From Pseudoalteromonas apostichopi (lineage in GTDB: Bacteria > Pseudomonadota > Gammaproteobacteria > Enterobacterales > Alteromonadaceae), in assembly GCF_030297135.1 (NCBI RefSeq), contig NZ_AP028065.1, positions 1,240,001 through 1,304,000 of the forward strand: a stretch of 64,000 nucleotides of DNA, written 5' to 3'. Positions 37,440-46,010 of this stretch are shown piece by piece. How positions within the stretch are numbered: the first letter of the stretch is position 1; the number at the start of each line of letters is the position of its first letter. Made by a program: the position numbers and the translations under genes. The notes beneath the pieces are model-generated. The model was not told the origin of the DNA and searched no databases. It was given only the letters and a program-made list of their open reading frames with translations.

Positions 37440-38745
37440 ACACAATAGAGAATAAGAGCCAAAAGCCTATATTCACAAAGAGATTATGAGACGCTGCGCT
37501 TTAGAGGTGTAGTTTATTTAAAGTGCGATTGAGTTTGAATTGCGTATTTGTTCTGTTGCTTCTGTACAATCAGTGCAAAAGGAATATTGAACCACAGAGG
37601 ACATAGAGGCGCTTCGCGCTACACAGAGAATACCAAATGATCACAATGAAACTATGGGAGCGCTGCGCTTAGAGGTGGTAAAAAAGTATTTTGGGTTTCC
37701 TCTTTCTTTTCTCATTCACTTCTCATTGTGCAAATACTTGCGCGCGAAATAAATTTCACACCTACAAACACATTTAATCGCACAAAGAGGATAAGAGGTG
37801 CTGCGCTTAAGAGGCTGTAAATAGAGGTATTTTTGAGTTACCTCATTCTTTTCTCATTCACTTCTCTTTGTGCAAATATTTTCGGCACTGAAGTACCTCC
37901 TACGAGGCAGATCTTTGATAAAGATCTACAAACAACACCGTCCGGCTTCAATCTGACAGCTGAAAGCTGATGGCTAGTCTTTAAACATATTGAACCACAG
38001 AGGACATAGAGGCGCTTCGCGCTACACAGAGAAGACCTAATTATCACAAAGAGGCTAAGAGACGCTGCGCTTTAGAGGCTGTAAATAAAGGTGTTTTTGA
38101 TTTACCTCACTCTCTTCTCGTTCACTTCTCTTTGTGCAAATATTTTCGGCACTGAAGTACCTCCTACGAGGCAGATCTTTGATAAAGATCTACAAACAAC
38201 ACCGTCCGGCTTCAATCTGACAGCTGAAAGCTGATGGCTAGTCTTTAAACATATTGAACCACAGAGGACATAGAGGCGCTTCGCGCTACACAGAGAATAC
38301 CAAATGATCACAATGAAACTATGGGAGCGCTGCGCTTAGAGGAAAACAAAAAAGCATTATTTTTACTTCCTCATTCTCTTCTCATTGTGCGAAAAATTAT
38401 TGAACCACAGAGGTCATAGAGGCGCTTCGCGCTTCACAGAGAAAGCCAAATGTTCACAAAGAGGATAAGAGACGCTGCGCTTTAGAGGTGGTAAAAAAAG
38501 ATATTTTTGAGTTATCTCATTCTTTTCTCATTCACTTCTCTTTGTGCAAATATTTTCGGCACTGAAGTACCTCCTACGAGGCAGATCTTTGATAAAGATC
38601 TACAAACAACACCGTCCGGCTTCAATCTGACAGCTGAAAGCTGATGGCTAGTCTTTAAACATATTGAACCACAGAGATCACTGAGGCGCTGCGCGCTGCA
38701 CAGAGAAGACCAAATGTTCACAATGAGCTTAAGAGACGCGGTGCT
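37440..38745. repeat. Repeat island 9, the densest in the window
   Basis: Bases 37013-37440 are AT-rich non-repeat promoter DNA. The island then holds several A left halves (starting at about 37587, 37990, 38254, 38400 and 38664) and B elements (a left end at about 37470, then about 37637-37731, 37778-37873, 38044-38136, 38307-38390, 38454-38546 and a last left half from about 38716). All read in one direction. The last B half runs up to the stop codon of the glycosyltransferase gene at 38746. In two B copies (37637 and 38307) the ends are CACAATGA/TCATTGTG instead of CACAAAGA/TCTTTGTG, a paired change on both arms. Confidence 0.85.
37855..38707. repeat. Three near-identical copies of a ~175-bp composite unit
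   Basis: Copies at about 37855-38033, 38119-38297 and 38529-38707, spaced 264 and 410 bp. Each has the B right end (CTTCTCTTTGTGC), a D right half (CGGCACTGAAGTACCTCCTACG), GATCTTTGATAAAGATC, the C tail (CTGACAGCTGAAAGCTGATGGC) and an A left half. They are almost identical by eye, so the duplication is recent or kept uniform by conversion. A matching 69-codon minus-strand open frame in each copy is a by-product of the repeat and was not called. Confidence 0.85.
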
Positions 38746-39927
38746 TTAGCCTAAAATATCGTACCAAGGGGTGATACCAAAATTATCGTTTAGCAAATCA
38801 TTGTTATTAGGTTTTGCTTTGTGAGTGTTTATTCTTGCTAAGCTCATCGTTAGCGCTTCAACAAGGTTTTTATTAACAGCTGAGTCGTTTTGCTCAACTT
38901 TATAAAGCACACCAAAATCTGTTGGGTACACATCGTCTAGTGCAACGTTATAATCTGATATGGCGAAATTAGTCATGATCTCGCGTGGGCCAGACAAACA
39001 ATCCGCTGTAATTGCGTATGTACCTAACACCACCGACTCGGCCAAAACATTCGGAAAGCCTTCAAAAAATGAATTCAAAATAAAGCAGTCTGCATTAAAC
39101 AGCCATGCAGGGGCATTATTTTGATGACCAACCAATTCAGCGTTAATACTTAAGGTGTCGATCGTATTTTGCAGTGTGCTTTTTAAAGGGCCAGAACCAA
39201 CAATGTAAAGCTTGTCGTTACGATTGTTCTGCGTGTTGTATTGGTGAAAAGATAACAGTAAAGAATTAAATTGTTTTTGATCAGCCAACCTGCCACAAGA
39301 CACAAAAGTAAGTGCATTACTTTGTTTGTTGAATGGTGGCTCAACTGATTTTGCATTACGGGTTATTTTTTCAACGGCAACACTGTTGTAAATTACTTTT
39401 ATTAAGCTGCTTTTTATCTTGAAATTAGTCTCGAGATCTTGCTTTATCGCATTTGAGTTGCATAAAACCCCCGAAGCTTGATTATAAAATCGAGGCAGTA
39501 AGGTCTTCGCCACAGCTTGCTTAAGTTTATTACTATATTGATTAGACAGGTAATTTCTAACATTCAAGTAAATTCGAGCAGTTGAATTAAGAGGACTATT
39601 CTTAAACGCCTTTATCGTCAGCACATTACTCCATTCTAAGAAAGAGAAAACAGCTTCATATTGATTCTTTTCAGCTAGTTGCTTTAAGCCTTGGTAGCTA
39701 CGATAAAGTTGTTTTAATTTACCTAAAGTGCCTTTAGATGGAGTTGTTGCCAGAGGGGTGTAGGTCAGTTCACTTGCTTGCTCTAACATATTTTGTTCAG
39801 CAGGAAGAAGCGATGTTATTTCAACATCATACTTATGTGCGTATAGACTCGCTATTTTTACTAACTGCCTCTCGGCGCCTCCATTTTCCATCTTATCGAC
39901 TAAAAATAAAAGTTTCGGCTTGTGCAC
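38746..39927 (-). CDS. Family 4 glycosyltransferase
   Basis: 393 residues, GT-B fold. N-terminal donor/acceptor features: LLFLVDKMENGGAERQLVKIA (the NGGAE segment is typical of GT4). C-terminal half: LTFVSCGRLADQKQFNSLL, LYIVGSGPLKSTL, AELVGHQNNAPAWLFNADCFILNSFFEGFPNVLAESVVLGTYAIT, with the EGFPNVLAE donor-binding motif. It is the last gene of the 38.7-45.7 kb operon, 131 bp after the flippase gene. The stop codon abuts a truncated family B repeat. Donor and linkage unknown. Confidence 0.9.
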   Translation of the reverse strand: MHKPKLLFLVDKMENGGAERQLVKIASLYAHKYDVEITSLLPAEQNMLEQASELTYTPLATTPSKGTLGKLKQLYRSYQGLKQLAEKNQYEAVFSFLEWSNVLTIKAFKNSPLNSTARIYLNVRNYLSNQYSNKLKQAVAKTLLPRFYNQASGVLCNSNAIKQDLETNFKIKSSLIKVIYNSVAVEKITRNAKSVEPPFNKQSNALTFVSCGRLADQKQFNSLLLSFHQYNTQNNRNDKLYIVGSGPLKSTLQNTIDTLSINAELVGHQNNAPAWLFNADCFILNSFFEGFPNVLAESVVLGTYAITADCLSGPREIMTNFAISDYNVALDDVYPTDFGVLYKVEQNDSAVNKNLVEALTMSLARINTHKAKPNNNDLLNDNFGITPWYDILG

Positions 39928-40058
39928 TTATAAACTACCTACTGAGTATCATTAAAAAGTAATAAGAGTGCTACGATTACACTCTCAATTTTTGCGATAG
40001 TAGGGCTCTAATGTTTGATACATTAAACACCCTAACTCGTCATGTTCCATAAAGCCAT

Positions 40059-41297
40059 TTACAGTTTAACGACACTATGTTTATGCTTTTGGTACGAGGA
40101 AAATAACCCTATAGCTAAAATTAATCTTGCGATAAGCATAGCTATTACAAAACCAAACAAATCCATTAAATACACAGACATGCACATGATTATACATGAA
40201 ATAATAGAGCTATATACGGTAATTTTACGATAATCCTTATCGAATCCATTAGCTAAAAGAAACCCCTGACCAAAGGTATTAGCCACACCAACAAAAATAC
40301 TACTTAAAGCTAAAACAATTAAATATTGATAAGAGCCAGCGTATTGATTACCTAAAAAAGTAGTAACTAGCCACTCACCATAGAAAAACAATATAGCTGT
40401 CATTGCCGTTGTTACTAATAAATTAGCCTGCAATACTTTTGTTAATTTACCGTCACCGGTTCCGGCTTTGCTCAAAATTGGAAAAACAGCTTTAGCAAAA
40501 ACGTTTTGAACAATAAAGATCACACCTACAACTTTAATCGCTGAAGCTAGAAGAGCATAGTCTAATTTACTGTAAAATGCAGCCAAAACAATGATAGGCA
40601 AAGCATTGTATAAATTAGGTGCTAACAAGCCTGTAAACACATTTGCGCCCGCTTTAATCTCATTAATGCATCCTTGCTTTATTTGTTGCCAATTAATTGG
40701 CAAGCTAATGTATTGACGAAAAATTAACGTCGAAAGCACCAACCCTGCAAGTAAAGTAGGTAAACTCATAGAGTGTAATGCTGTTGCAAGATCATTAGGC
40801 CCTTTTACTAATAATAAAATAACCAATAGATGCACCACTTTCGATGCTGCAGATAATATAGCCAACCAGAGTGTGTTAGATGTACCTATATAAAACCATG
40901 TATTTGTGAGCATATAACCCAATAAATACGGAAGACCAATTGTCAAAACAAGTATCGACGTTTCTGGCGGGTACATAACTAGCGCTGATAAATATGCACA
41001 TAGAATATAAAGCAGTAAGAATATTAGCCTATAAGCAAAATGGTTAACAAAGATTCCACCCTTTTCAGCTATAGAGTCTGCTTGTGAGAGCTGACGTACT
41101 CCCACATAATTACTGCTGTAATCTACGAAGGTGTAACCGAACATCACGATTGTCATGATAAGAAGGTATACACCATACTGTTCAGGACCGAGCACGCGAG
41201 AAAGTATCGGAATGCTTAATAGTGGAATTAATAAATTAAGTCCATCTATTAAGCCTATTCCAAACAGGTTAGATAATAATTGTTTTTTTACGCTCAT
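40059..41297 (-). CDS. wzx: Repeat-unit flippase (Wzx), second of three
   Basis: 412 residues and about 12 membrane helices of the MOP superfamily; the N terminus (LLSNLFGIGLIDGLNLLIPLLSIPILSRVLGPEQYGVYLL) is characteristic of O-antigen flippases. It overlaps the dehydrogenase-like gene by 4 bp (ATGA), so it belongs to the same translation unit as the proposed opine-coupling genes. It probably transports the unit that carries that modification. Confidence 0.87.
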   Translation of the reverse strand: MSVKKQLLSNLFGIGLIDGLNLLIPLLSIPILSRVLGPEQYGVYLLIMTIVMFGYTFVDYSSNYVGVRQLSQADSIAEKGGIFVNHFAYRLIFLLLYILCAYLSALVMYPPETSILVLTIGLPYLLGYMLTNTWFYIGTSNTLWLAILSAASKVVHLLVILLLVKGPNDLATALHSMSLPTLLAGLVLSTLIFRQYISLPINWQQIKQGCINEIKAGANVFTGLLAPNLYNALPIIVLAAFYSKLDYALLASAIKVVGVIFIVQNVFAKAVFPILSKAGTGDGKLTKVLQANLLVTTAMTAILFFYGEWLVTTFLGNQYAGSYQYLIVLALSSIFVGVANTFGQGFLLANGFDKDYRKITVYSSIISCIIMCMSVYLMDLFGFVIAMLIARLILAIGLFSSYQKHKHSVVKL

Positions 41298-42391
41298 TTA
41301 ATGGTGTGAGGATAGCTAGCGTTTCGGTTTTGATACTCTAAAATTGCTTTATTAACAATTTCACCATTTTCGATTTCTACAGCTTGAGCAAGAATTTCAT
41401 TATTACTATAAGATGTTTTACTACCGCAAATATCATCTAAGAATGGTAATAATGCTTTACTGAGTTCGTATGATGAGCTATTCCAAAACAAGGTTGGAGT
41501 ATGATCTACTGCATAGTAATAAATATGATCTTTAACTTTAAAACCTGGCTCGTCAAAAGATGTTGGTTTGGCAAAATCAAAGCCCATCGCTAAGTCACAT
41601 GATACATCAATAATCATGGCATTTTTTTTCAGCTCGAGTACTTCTTCATCTCTTACGAAATCTACAGGGTTATTCGGGTTTTGTAGTATGCAGTTAACAA
41701 TAATGTCTGCTGTTTTTAGCTTTTCAATTATGCGTTCTTTACTATTATGGAAAGCACGGTTTTGCTTTACTCGGTATTGAGAGTAAATCACACCTGGAAT
41801 TTGGTTTTGAATTAAGTGTGCTGGTCTTTGAGTGAATACTTCAATTGTATTAATACCCTGAGACTGAAGAGCTGTTACGGCGCCACGACCTGTCGACCCA
41901 AAACCAATTACAATTGCTTTCATCGGTTTAGAATAAAGGCCTGTAACACCATTAAGCTGTAAGCAATGATTCAACGAAGCAAAGCCTGCAATTTCATTAT
42001 TTTTATGGAATATATGGTGTTTACCGCTGAACATTGCTTCAAAAGCGACAAGAGTCAGTTTTTTATCAATGGCTGTTTGAGTGATTTCAGGGCCTTGAAC
42101 ACAATGAGGCCAGCCATACACTGTTTGGCCCTCTTTAAAGTTCGCGTTATCTTTTTCCGAAAATTTTGGCAAAATTAATATATCGCACTTTGAGAATAAC
42201 TCTTGTCTTGGCAGTATTGCTGCTACCTTATCTTTATACTGGTTAATATCGAAGCCAAAATCCTGAGCATAGCCTTCTTCAAAAACCATTTTGCTTAACA
42301 GGTTATCTTCTACTGCGTCAAAGTGTTCTGGATGAATTGGAATTCGCTTTTCATTTTTTTTTAAAGAACTACCAAATACACCTATTAACAT
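41294..42391 (-). CDS. N-(carboxyethyl)ornithine synthase/alanine dehydrogenase-like oxidoreductase
   Basis: 365 residues of the alanine dehydrogenase/PNT group. The N-terminal domain begins MLIGVFGSSLKKNEKRIPIHP and contains GQTVYGWPHC; the Rossmann segment is AIVIGFGSTGRGAVTAL; later are ADIIVNCIL, AMIIDVSCDLAMGFDF and HIYYYAVDHTPTLFWNSSSYELSKAL. The GW-H element and the Y-V-x-x-TP-x-L-x-x-x-x-S-x-ELSK ending recall N5-(carboxyethyl)ornithine synthase, which reductively joins pyruvate to the side-chain amine of ornithine or lysine. Saccharopine- or alanine-dehydrogenase activity is the alternative. It is coupled (1-bp overlap) to an ATP-grasp ligase gene inside a polysaccharide operon, which is not a normal setting for amino-acid catabolism. 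Confidence 0.68.
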   Translation of the reverse strand: MLIGVFGSSLKKNEKRIPIHPEHFDAVEDNLLSKMVFEEGYAQDFGFDINQYKDKVAAILPRQELFSKCDILILPKFSEKDNANFKEGQTVYGWPHCVQGPEITQTAIDKKLTLVAFEAMFSGKHHIFHKNNEIAGFASLNHCLQLNGVTGLYSKPMKAIVIGFGSTGRGAVTALQSQGINTIEVFTQRPAHLIQNQIPGVIYSQYRVKQNRAFHNSKERIIEKLKTADIIVNCILQNPNNPVDFVRDEEVLELKKNAMIIDVSCDLAMGFDFAKPTSFDEPGFKVKDHIYYYAVDHTPTLFWNSSSYELSKALLPFLDDICGSKTSYSNNEILAQAVEIENGEIVNKAILEYQNRNASYPHTIK

Positions 42392-43386
42392 TATGCTTCC
42401 TTTTCTTTTAACTGACTTAAAAATGCTTCAATTCTTAGATCCCAACACTGATTCTTACAATATTCACCTTGTTCAAATACAAATTCATTATTGATGTAGC
42501 GGTATCGCCCTGGCACATCATTAATATACATTTGAGAAGGTGCAATTGCGCCAATTATTGGTTGAATTTCATTGACATAGAACTGACCTGATTGATCTTC
42601 AAAGATATCTAATGCAACTGTACTAAACTCAGCTGCTGTTGCAAATTTTCTTGTCAGTTCAAGCAATTGCTTTGGAGGATCTTCCCAACCAACAAGCATT
42701 GAACCACTAGCCATGTTATTGTCGCCAATTAACTTTTTATGGCCAAAGTAGCTATCATGTAATTTTACTATGCGCCATTCCCACTTAATATCAAGATACT
42801 GTTGGCAAATCATATAATGAGATTGCCTACGACCAAGTCGAGGGTATGGAATGCCACGCTTCTTGCCTATTGGGCAATAGCCTAATGCTAGTTCAGGATC
42901 AAATCTGCCAAAAATTTTTCTAGCTAGCTTTTTAGCTTGAGCCGGTGTTTTTAGTATTTTTACAGAAATACCACTTGCACCTACATTACTTTTACTTACT
43001 AACGGAAAATCACATTTATCAAAAAACTGATAAGCGTCTTGTTTAGTCGCAAAAACATGCGTAGAGGGATGCGGCAAATCATATAATTTTGCCCAAGTAT
43101 GCATATTGCGCTTACTTTCATATACAGTGAGTTCTTCAAAGCTTGGATAAATAGGAATACCAAGCTTTTTGTTTAACACATATGCTCGCTCATCGTACAT
43201 CTGCTTGTGGGCTTCTAAAGTACAAGGTGGGCGAATAACAACTCCGTCAAATTCCCCATGACTTAGTTGCTCAAACCAGTCTTCAGCCAATAAATCAATA
43301 TGTTGGTATTCTATACCCTGCAATTCACACGCTTTTGCTATCGATTGCTTACCATCAGGCAAATATGAACATACTGCAAACCTCAT
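42391..43386 (-). CDS. ATP-grasp ligase (RimK-like)
   Basis: 331 residues. ATP-grasp features: FPLVSKSNVGASGISVKIL (the lysine- and glycine-rich ATP loop), ICQQYLD, WEWRIVKL, and the metal-binding ending TVALDIFEDQSGQFYVNEIQP (Asp, Glu, Asn). The N-terminal domain starts MRFAVCSYLPDGKQS. ATP-grasp enzymes of this kind join a carboxylate to an amine through an acyl-phosphate. Between WecA- and opine-synthase-like genes it probably forms an amide between a sugar carboxylate (for example GalA) and an amino compound. It overlaps both neighbours (1 and 4 bp). The substrate is inference. Confidence 0.78.
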   Translation of the reverse strand: MRFAVCSYLPDGKQSIAKACELQGIEYQHIDLLAEDWFEQLSHGEFDGVVIRPPCTLEAHKQMYDERAYVLNKKLGIPIYPSFEELTVYESKRNMHTWAKLYDLPHPSTHVFATKQDAYQFFDKCDFPLVSKSNVGASGISVKILKTPAQAKKLARKIFGRFDPELALGYCPIGKKRGIPYPRLGRRQSHYMICQQYLDIKWEWRIVKLHDSYFGHKKLIGDNNMASGSMLVGWEDPPKQLLELTRKFATAAEFSTVALDIFEDQSGQFYVNEIQPIIGAIAPSQMYINDVPGRYRYINNEFVFEQGEYCKNQCWDLRIEAFLSQLKEKEA

Positions 43387-44444
43387 TCACTTGCCCCTTT
43401 TCTAAACTTTCTCATAAAGGTTAGTACTTTCCATATGTGGTTTATTAAATAGCTATAAACAAAAAACACCACTAAAAATACAAGTAAGCTAACTGTTTCG
43501 CTTACCTGCTCTAAATAAATACCCAAACATGTCATTACAAGGGAAAGCCCAGAAATAAGCAGTAAGGTTTGTCTAGGAGTTGCGCCTGCACGCATGAATA
43601 TATGGTGTAAGTGTTCGCGATCAGGCTTAAAAGGAGAGTCACCTTTTCTGATTCTTCTGATCATGATTGCAGCCATATCAATTAATGGAACCGCTATTAT
43701 CCATAATGCAGTTACTGGTGCGAATGCGGGGTCTTTTGACTGAGTACCAATACAAAGTAGCCATATAATAGTGAAGCCGATCAACATACTCCCTGCATCA
43801 CCCATAAATATTTTTTTATACTTTTTTATAGGCCAGTTTAAGTTAAACATTAAATATGCAGTGATAGCTCCAACAAAGAACACACATAAAACATACCAAT
43901 CAATATTTGCGGTGAATAGCAAGAAAGCTAATGCTGTAAAAGCGATTAGCGATAAAAGGCCAACCAAACCATCAATCCCATCAACCATGTTAAAAGCATT
44001 AATACATCCAACGACCGCCAGTACAGTGAATAAAATAGAAAAATGACCTAGCTCTATGTTTTGGAATGAAAATAAGTTACCCAGCGATAGTAATTTATAG
44101 TCCAAGAAAAACACCATAGCCAATGCGATAGAAACTTGAACAAACAACCTTGGCTTAACTGATATATCTTTGTAGTCATCAATAACGCCAATAGTCACCA
44201 TCAATCCAGATAGCAATATATATGAGATAACTTCGATGGTCATTGGAAAGAAAATTAAAACACTGAGGCTTATACCAATAAAGACACAAATTCCTCCAAC
44301 TAGGGGGATTGAGCCTTCATGGAGCTTTCTGTGATTTGGGCGATCAACGAGTCCAAATTTAAAGGCAATTGGTTTTGCTAACCACACTTGCAAGTAAGTG
44401 ATAAAAAAAGCACTTAAAATAAAAGAAAAAATTTCAATTGGCAT
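43383..44444 (-). CDS. wecA: Undecaprenyl-phosphate GlcNAc-1-phosphate transferase (WecA-like), copy 1
   Basis: 353 residues with about 10-11 membrane helices. Conserved polyprenyl-phosphate HexNAc-1-P transferase motifs: VIDDYKD, NAFNMVDGIDGLVG, KKIFMGDAGSMLIG and the cytoplasmic PDREHLHHIFMRAG. It starts a glycan by moving GlcNAc-1-P to undecaprenyl phosphate. It overlaps the ATP-grasp gene by 4 bp. A close paralogue lies directly upstream, so two initiating enzymes of one type are encoded in tandem. Confidence 0.9.
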   Translation of the reverse strand: MPIEIFSFILSAFFITYLQVWLAKPIAFKFGLVDRPNHRKLHEGSIPLVGGICVFIGISLSVLIFFPMTIEVISYILLSGLMVTIGVIDDYKDISVKPRLFVQVSIALAMVFFLDYKLLSLGNLFSFQNIELGHFSILFTVLAVVGCINAFNMVDGIDGLVGLLSLIAFTALAFLLFTANIDWYVLCVFFVGAITAYLMFNLNWPIKKYKKIFMGDAGSMLIGFTIIWLLCIGTQSKDPAFAPVTALWIIAVPLIDMAAIMIRRIRKGDSPFKPDREHLHHIFMRAGATPRQTLLLISGLSLVMTCLGIYLEQVSETVSLLVFLVVFFVYSYLINHIWKVLTFMRKFRKGASE

Positions 44445-44558
44445 TCGTTTAGTTAATCCGAGTGTGACATATACAGAGCTGAAAAATCAGAGCATTGTAA
44501 TACAAGAACGATACCCCGAGCAACTGAACCACCTAGAAACACGACTCGAGAAGAAAAA

Positions 44559-45656
44559 TTAGCTATTTCTTTTCTTTATTAATTTAGTTTGTCTATTAAA
44601 TCGATAAATTTTAAGCGAGAACTTTCTTATATTTTTTATTATGTTCCAAAAATTACTTATAGCAGCATAATAAATAGCAAACATAAGTAAAAATCCAAAA
44701 AACATAACTGGTTCACTTAAAGCTTCCTTCTCGCCATAAATCCCAAATGAAGAAAACATTAGACTTATTAGAAATATTAATAGCAATGTACTTCTAGGAG
44801 AAAGCCCTGCTCGAAGAAGGATATGGTGCAGGTGCTGGCGGTCAGCTTGAAAAGGAGAGCGGCCGTTACGGATTCGAGATAAAATCACCGCTGTCATATC
44901 GAGCAAAGGAACGGCAACTATCCACAAAGCAGTCACAGGTCTAAAACCACTGTGCTCACCTTGAGTGTTAATAACGAGCAACCAAACTACTGTAAACCCT
45001 ATAAACATGCTACCGGCATCACCCATAAAGATTTTTCTATAGCGTGTACCAAACACTCCTAAATTAAATATCAGGTAAGGTATTAATGAAAAGATTATCA
45101 AAATAGTAAATAGGTTTTCTTGATTTTTTATTGTAAGTAACAACGCAATGGAAGACATTGTATTTATTGCCATTGCCCCAAGTAAACCATCTATACCATC
45201 AACCATATTGAATGCATTAATCATTGCAACAACGGCTAGATAGGTGACCACGATGCCGAAAAAGCCTAAGTTCACATCACCGAATGAGAATAAATCGCCT
45301 AAATTCATCAAATAGCTATCTATGGCGAAAATCATGAACGTGGCGATCAATAGTTGAAAGGCTATACGAAATCTTACACTCAGGTTATGCTTGTCATCAG
45401 CGACTCCTAAAATAACCATTAAGCCGGCTGCACATAAATAACTAAGTAACTCAGAGTTAATTGGTAGCCAAATACTGCTCGATAGAACAACACTGCAAAA
45501 AACAGCAATGCCGCCAATCAATGGAACATGGCCGTTATGCTGCTTACGAGTACATGGTTTATCAACTAACTCAAAACGAATTGCGAACGGTCTTAATACT
45601 TTTATGGCGGCTAGCGAAAAAGCAAAAGAAGTCAAAACAGCTAAGAAAAAGTCCAT
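44559..45656 (-). CDS. Undecaprenyl-phosphate GlcNAc-1-phosphate transferase (WecA-like), copy 2
   Basis: 365 residues from ATG 45656, preceded by GGGGGAAAT; an upstream in-frame start would add 16 residues before the first membrane helix and is not favoured. It parallels copy 1 throughout: PLIGGIAVF, GVADDKHNLSVRFR, NAFNMVDGIDGLLG, YRKIFMGDAGSMFIG, ADRQHLHHILLRAGLSPR. The catalytic Asp pair is kept although the motif reads ADDKHN rather than IDDYKD. It has a more basic C-terminal tail than copy 1. It is the first gene of the minus-strand operon, diverging from wzz. Confidence 0.88.
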   Translation of the reverse strand: MDFFLAVLTSFAFSLAAIKVLRPFAIRFELVDKPCTRKQHNGHVPLIGGIAVFCSVVLSSSIWLPINSELLSYLCAAGLMVILGVADDKHNLSVRFRIAFQLLIATFMIFAIDSYLMNLGDLFSFGDVNLGFFGIVVTYLAVVAMINAFNMVDGIDGLLGAMAINTMSSIALLLTIKNQENLFTILIIFSLIPYLIFNLGVFGTRYRKIFMGDAGSMFIGFTVVWLLVINTQGEHSGFRPVTALWIVAVPLLDMTAVILSRIRNGRSPFQADRQHLHHILLRAGLSPRSTLLLIFLISLMFSSFGIYGEKEALSEPVMFFGFLLMFAIYYAAISNFWNIIKNIRKFSLKIYRFNRQTKLIKKRNS

Positions 45657-46010
45657 ATTTCCCCCGCACCAAACACTCCTTGGCACATTAAAAAGGTTAA
45701 ACACAATACAAAATCTAATTACATAAGGTATGTGAACATAAAAAGTGTAAACATTTTGTAGTTATTAACAGTGAATTTGTAAACGTGTAACACTTTTGCA
45801 CTTCATTTTAGCAGATGCTTTTTGTTTATCCACTTGCTCTGAAAGATAGGTAAATATTAATTTTAGAGGCATTAGACTACTTTAGATATTTAAGCTTTCG
45901 ATTATACATAATTCAATTAGAGTCTGAGTTGCTACTAGTAACCGCTAGAAAGTTAGGTATAATTCGCAGGCTAAAATATCTATTATTTTTTCCATAAGGT
46001 TTTGAAAAAA
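45657..46010. promoter_or_regulatory. Divergent promoter region between wecA copy 2 and wzz
   Basis: A 354-bp AT-rich gap between divergent operons. On the plus strand a consensus -10 box TATAAT lies at 45958-45963, about 47 bp before the wzz ATG; no good -35 sits 16-18 bp upstream, so it may be extended or activator-dependent. AAGG at 45996-45999 is the wzz ribosome site. On the minus side the related segments GTGTTACACGTTTACA and TGTTTACAC occur about 110 and 80 bp upstream of the wecA copy, possible repeated protein sites. No minus-strand -10 is clear. Confidence 0.45.

Noticed and set aside
37013..37440. JUMPstart/ops antitermination element upstream of wza
   Set aside because: The GGCGGTAG ops core was looked for on the minus strand and not found, and no RfaH gene is in the window.
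37838..38721. Three near-identical 69-codon minus-strand frames that look like a conserved small protein family
   Set aside because: They coincide with the triplicated non-coding repeat unit and span repeat-family borders, so similarity comes from DNA duplication.
37440..38745. Possible CRISPR array
   Set aside because: Repeats are long, composite and unevenly spaced, with no unique spacers of constant length and no cas genes.
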